A stretch of 64,000 nt of DNA, taken from contig CAKAKS010000004.1 in assembly GCA_916700875.1 (NCBI GenBank), forward strand, positions 14,556,444-14,620,443, given 5' to 3'. The number at the start of each line of letters is the position of its first letter. Position 1 is the first letter of the stretch. The position numbers and the translations under genes were made by a program. Source of the stretch: Sebastes aleutianus (Eukaryota; Chordata; Actinopteri; Perciformes; Sebastidae). The notes under the pieces were generated by a model. The model was given only the letters and a program-made list of their open reading frames with translations, was not told the DNA's origin and did not search any database. This document shows positions 60,750-64,000 of this stretch, piece by piece.

Positions 60750-61193
60750 GTAAGTACACACACACATGTACTCACTCGCTTCACCCATAGCTTCATTGTT
60801 TTCTTGTTTCAAAAACAATTGTTATGTAGCCATTTAAACATCCAGTAGAATAAACAAGGAGTGATGAAAATGATTTCATAGAATGGACACACTAATCATA
60901 ATGACCACACAAAGACCTGTACTCTGTACATTCTCCTCCCATGGCTCTGAAAGTACAGGAAGGGTCAGACTCCGCAACAATGTCAGATAGGAAGTTATAA
61001 CAGCGTGAGGAAAGGAAATGGCTAGATTGCGCCACATTGCTGGTGCCACACAGTCTGTCTATGTTTATGTGTCTAAATTTACATTTTTCAACATTGCTGC
61101 AAGATCAGTAGTCTGTTAATGGAATTAGCTTCAGATTAAAAAGAGAGCGTCTGAGTGGATAGCGGGATTTACTTGTGTTGTTTCTGACTACAG
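60750..61193 (+). other. slco5a1: slco5a1 intron 6 (444 bp)
   Basis: Phase 0 GT-AG intron with a short CACACACA near its 5' end and nothing else of note. Confidence 0.95.
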
Positions 61194-61435
61194 ATTAGGA
61201 ACTACACAGATTGCGGCTGTGTGCAGAGCAGACAGGTCATCACTCCATCCTCCGGCGGCCAGGTCAACCAGCTCCAGCTGGTCATCGTTAAAACCTACCT
61301 GAACGAGAACGGTTACGCCGTGTCAGGGAAGTGCGACCGCACCTGCAACACCCTCATCCCTTTCCTCATCTTCCTCTTCATCGTCACTCTCATCACCGCC
61401 TGTGCCCAGCCCTCCGCCATCATCGTCACACTCAG
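61194..61435 (+). CDS. slco5a1: slco5a1 coding exon 7: end of loop 5 and helix 10
   Basis: A 242-bp exon, acceptor CTACAG and donor CTCAG|GTAAGG. It begins in phase 0 with IRNYTDCGCVQSRQVI, encodes 606-685 and gives two bases of Arg686. Loop 5 continues with a sequon at N608 and cysteines C612, C614, C652 and C656. Helix 10 follows (about 659-682, LIPFLIFLFIVTLITACAQPSAIIVTL). The stretch YLNENGYAVSGKC is typical of SLCO5A1. It is separated from exon 6 by a 444-bp intron. Confidence 0.96.
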
Positions 61436-61598
61436 GTAAGGGGCTGCTTCTGCCGATCATTGTCACAGAGCAGGATTGAGAGGGGGGATTACAGTTACAG
61501 CTGGTGATCAGCAGACAAATAATAGATGGAACGTTTTTTTTTCTTTTATTTGGATACAGTGAATTTGAATCATTTATATACTGTTTCTCCTTTCTCAG
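61436..61598 (+). other. slco5a1: slco5a1 intron 7 (163 bp)
   Basis: Phase 2 intron, GTAAGG to TTTCTCAG. The antisense 128-codon frame across it and exon 7 is a shadow. Confidence 0.95.
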
Positions 61599-61663
61599 GT
61601 CTGTTGATGAACAGGAGAGGCCTTTTGCTCTTGGGATGCAGTTTGTCTTGCTCCGAACTCTTG
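61599..61663 (+). CDS. slco5a1: slco5a1 coding exon 8: start of helix 11
   Basis: A short 65-bp exon, acceptor TTTCTCAG and donor CTTG|GTAAGT. It completes Arg686 and encodes 687-707 (SVDEQERPFALGMQFVLLRTL) plus the first base of Ala708. The ERPFALGMQF block is the conserved cytoplasmic turn between helices 10 and 11 in OATPs. At 65 bp the exon is easy for gene finders to miss. Its phase (1+63+1) fits both neighbours exactly. Confidence 0.95.
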
Positions 61664-61929
61664 GTAAGTTCCTGAATATTTGAATGTTAAACATATTAGA
61701 ACCACACACTATGTGACCTTGTGAATCGGGTTAAAACAATATTTTCCCCTGTCTGCTGTATCAAATTTGGTCATAAAAAGTAGATGTTTAAGATTAAAAG
61801 GTTTTCAGAAAGTAAAACGGGTGTAATTTATCTATGTCTGTCTATCCATCCAACCATCTAAATGCCCACCTGAGCATTTCAAAATGTGCAGCCAGTCACG
61901 TCTAATTTGCTCTCTTTTCCTTGTTATGA

Positions 61930-62570
61930 CTTTTTTTCATTTAATGAAAAAAAGTTATAGTATGGTATATTGAAAATTTCATTTAAAAAAGTCATAGTTT
62001 AGTATGTCGAGAGTTTCAGGAAAAAAAAGTCATAGAATAGTATGTCGAAATTTCACAAAAAAAGTCAGTCTAGTAAGTCGAAAATTTTATGAAAAAAAGT
62101 CATAGTATAGTATTGCAAAAATTGAATGAAAAAAAAAGTCATAGTATAGTCTGTAGAAAATTTCATGATAAAAAGTCATATAGTTTCATATGAAATGACA
62201 TAGTATGTCGAAAATGTCATAAAAAAAATCATAGTATAGTATGTTATAAAATATCATAGTATAAGATTTCATGAAAAGTCATAGTATAGTATGTTATAAA
62301 ATGTCATGAAAAGACATAGTATAGTATGTTGAAATTTTCATAAAAGTCATAGTATAGTATGTCGAAAATTTTATTAAAAAAAAAGTCATAGTATAGTATT
62401 TCAAAAAATTTAAGAAAATCATAGTATTGTATGTAGAAAAAAAGTCAGTATATTTTGTCGAAAAAATAAAAAAAAGTCATAGTATAGTATTTCAAAAAAA
62501 ATTTAAAAAGTCATACTATAGTATGTTTAAATTTTTCAAAAGTCATAGTGTAGTATGTTGAAAAATAAAA
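61930..62570. repeat. AT-rich minisatellite, ~30-40-bp unit
   Basis: Some 16-18 imperfect units of AAAGTCATAGTATAGTATGT followed by CGAAAATTTCATGAAA. Spacing varies from about 28 to 42 bp because of indels in the A-runs. Unit spacing and sequence drift exclude a CRISPR array. A short stretch of related sequence in reverse orientation occurs at 62905-63085. Confidence 0.9.
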
Positions 62571-62904
62571 ATAAAAGCCAGAGGGCCCACCAGCCAAGCA
62601 CCACATACTGTACATCTGCTCACGCACTAGAAGATTCGTTTCCTCAGCAGAAAACAGCTTGCTTCTCCAATTTGCCGAATCCGCGTTTTAAATAGCAATG
62701 CTCCCGATGCAGGCACACCTGACCTTTTAAAGGGAATAGGAGATGACACTCTGATTGGTCTAATTCCTGCTACGCCCAAAACGCACCTATGATTAATTAA
62801 GAGATTAAATACTGCCCCTTGCGCTTTATTTTGCGCCCAGATTATGTGACGCTTCACTAGCAAAAGTGGAGTTGGACAAGCATATTTCGCCTCGTTGAAA
62901 TAGG

Positions 62905-63085
62905 GCCTATGACTTTTCACATAATATACTAGGGCTTTTTTATGACACACAAATGAACTGTACTACGACATTTACATCACATTTTTATGACATTTTATAC
63001 TATTACTTATTTTATGAAGTTCTTTTTATGGGATACTATATTACGAAATTTTTATGACCTACTACTCTACTATGACATTTAGACA
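62905..63085. repeat. Reverse-orientation relatives of the minisatellite unit
   Basis: Repeated TTTTTATGACATTTTATACT, TACTATATTACGAAATTTTT and CTACTATGACATTT. These are reverse-complement-like versions of the unit at 61930-62570 but more diverged. The two arrays flank a 300-bp dispersed repeat. Confidence 0.6.
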
Positions 63086-63993
63086 GGTAAAACTAGAGGT
63101 GGGTCTTAAAAAAGGTCCTATAAGGTTCTTGCTGATTCAACACTAAGATATTTAATATTTGAGGCCATAGTTGGATTAATTATTTTGAAAGGTGTTTCTA
63201 ATATTTCCTCCACTTCCACTGATTTACATGAGGGGATCAAACCTGCTTCTAATCTGTGTGAAATGGTGCCACCAAGTGGTAGAATGATGGTTTTACAATA
63301 GTCATCCTACATTCAAGTATTGTATCCCAATTCCATGACATACTAATTGTATACAATATGTACTCTACAAATAGTCATAATTTAGTTAATGTACTTTTAC
63401 TGTGTTGTACTAACAGGAAGCCATACAATATATGAGCTGGTAGATGTCAATCAAGCTGCCTAAAAACTTCACAAACGCACCTTTTTAAAGAATTGGATTT
63501 GAAACTAACCACGTTTTCCAAGGTTTTTCCATTTGCTTTGTGATGCAATCGTGTACATCAACAGCACACTGAAATCATCAGTATGCGTATTTCGGGGTGT
63601 ATACTTAAAGCCCCTTAAAAAGTGGTTCAAATCCCAAGTATTTCTCTATAAAATTACATTTTTATGACTAAATGAGCAATAAAGCAAAACTAATCTTTTT
63701 TTCAGGGTGTGTGGTTTGATCAAATTTCATTGACCGTGCTGGCAACATAAGTATTAGCTGAAGCCAAACTCTGATTGGTTCATGGCATGACATCACCTTA
63801 TTCCAATTGAGCTACGCCAACAAATTACGAGACCAAAACTGGTATAAAAATGGGAGAAAATAGTATAACACACTAACGTTATATAGTCAAAACTGGCTGA
63901 GAATTAGTATGTAGTTGTGTTAAATTGGGACTCAGTGACGGTTTTTGTTTACCAGATGAAGTTATTAATCACAACATCTTCATCCTCCCTCAG

Positions 63994-64000
63994 CCTACAT
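63994..64000 (+). CDS. slco5a1: slco5a1 coding exon 9, first 7 bases only
   Basis: The window ends with a pyrimidine tract and CAG at 63991-63993, followed by CCTACAT. Joined to the last G of exon 8 this gives GCC TAC AT, that is Ala708-Tyr709 and the start of Ile710. This matches the RTLAYIP stretch expected at this point of SLCO5A1. Only the phase and two to three residues support it, but they fit exactly, and no other acceptor is needed in the 2.3-kb intron before it. Confidence 0.85.

Larger units (their letters stand above)
61664..63993 (+). other. slco5a1: slco5a1 intron 8 (2.3 kb)
   Basis: Phase 1 intron, GTAAGT to CCTCAG. About a quarter to a third of it is the minisatellite at 61930-62570 and related sequence at 62900-63085. 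62590-62900 matches a dispersed fish repeat by memory (ACGCCCAAAACGCACCTATG, ACTAGCAAAAGTGGAGTTGG). 63090-63960 has no clear feature. Confidence 0.9.
24862..64000 (+). other. slco5a1: slco5a1 gene, coding span (3' end beyond window)
   Basis: Solute carrier organic anion transporter family member 5A1, a 12-helix plasma-membrane protein of the OATP (SLCO) branch of the major facilitator superfamily. Family members carry amphipathic organic anions without sodium; the substrate of 5A1 is poorly defined. The coding sequence joins 24862-25801, 47346-47478, 47590-47807, 53003-53167, 57175-57373, 60590-60749, 61194-61435, 61599-61663 and 63994-64000. All introns are GT-AG and every split codon restores the residue expected for SLCO5A1. 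I identify 5A1 rather than 3A1 or 4A1 by the near-identity I recall to the human protein in helices 2-5, the loop LPPRHKK followed by lysines, the GFGKD segment and the whole of exon 5. About 709 codons are present of roughly 850. The last exon or exons (end of helix 11, helix 12, cytoplasmic tail) lie outside. The family assignment is firm. If teleosts keep two 5A1 copies, which one this is cannot be told from here. Confidence 0.96.

Noticed and set aside
61930..62570. Regularly spaced repeats that could suggest a CRISPR array.
   Set aside because: Units are contiguous, diverged and variable in length without unique spacers, and lie in an intron of a vertebrate gene. It is a minisatellite.

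Overview
The window is vertebrate nuclear DNA, almost certainly from a percomorph teleost. It has long GT-AG introns, many CA/TG and TATC microsatellites, a tRNA-derived SINE and many short DNA-transposon relics of kinds I know from percomorph fish. It carries one recognisable protein-coding gene on the + strand: slco5a1 (solute carrier organic anion transporter 5A1, OATP5A1). There are no prokaryotic features, no CRISPR array and no clear second gene. Layout: 1-23.8 kb holds no gene I can support and is either upstream intergenic DNA or a 5' UTR intron. It contains microsatellites, a hAT-type MITE with a perfect 8-bp target duplication (3028-3312), a 722-bp two-ended repeat with a nested insertion (9151-9872), a degenerate minisatellite (11.0-11.45 kb), a fold-back element (17566-18062), hAT relics (20.0-20.6 kb) and a LINE-like 3' tail (about 21.4-21.7 kb). 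A possible 5' UTR exon lies at 23818-23932. The first coding exon runs from the ATG at 24862 to 25801. Next come a 21.5-kb intron, coding exons 2 and 3 separated by only 111 bp (47346-47478 and 47590-47807), exon 4 (53003-53167), exon 5 (57175-57373), exon 6 (60590-60749), exon 7 (61194-61435) and exon 8 (61599-61663). The first 7 bases of exon 9 close the window (63994-64000). All eight complete coding exons join in frame, with consensus splice sites and consistent intron phases, to about 709 codons. The human protein is about 848 residues as I recall, so roughly the last 140 residues lie beyond the right edge. The predicted protein is a 12-helix membrane transporter of the SLCO family. It has a long Ser-rich cytoplasmic N-terminus, a variant OATP signature at helix 6, a Lys/Arg-rich loop and a Cys-rich Kazal-like extracellular loop 5. 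Introns hold further repeats: an oppositely oriented copy of the 722-bp family in intron 1, a SINE with a 15-bp target duplication in intron 3, and a 30-40 bp minisatellite in intron 8. Several repeat-poor blocks resemble conserved non-coding enhancers, notably around 39.4-39.65 kb and 57.54-57.70 kb where POU octamers occur; this is inference. I found no undescribed biological system. The more interesting observations are the signature motif split by an intron, the nested and inverted repeats, the candidate enhancers and the uORF-rich leader.
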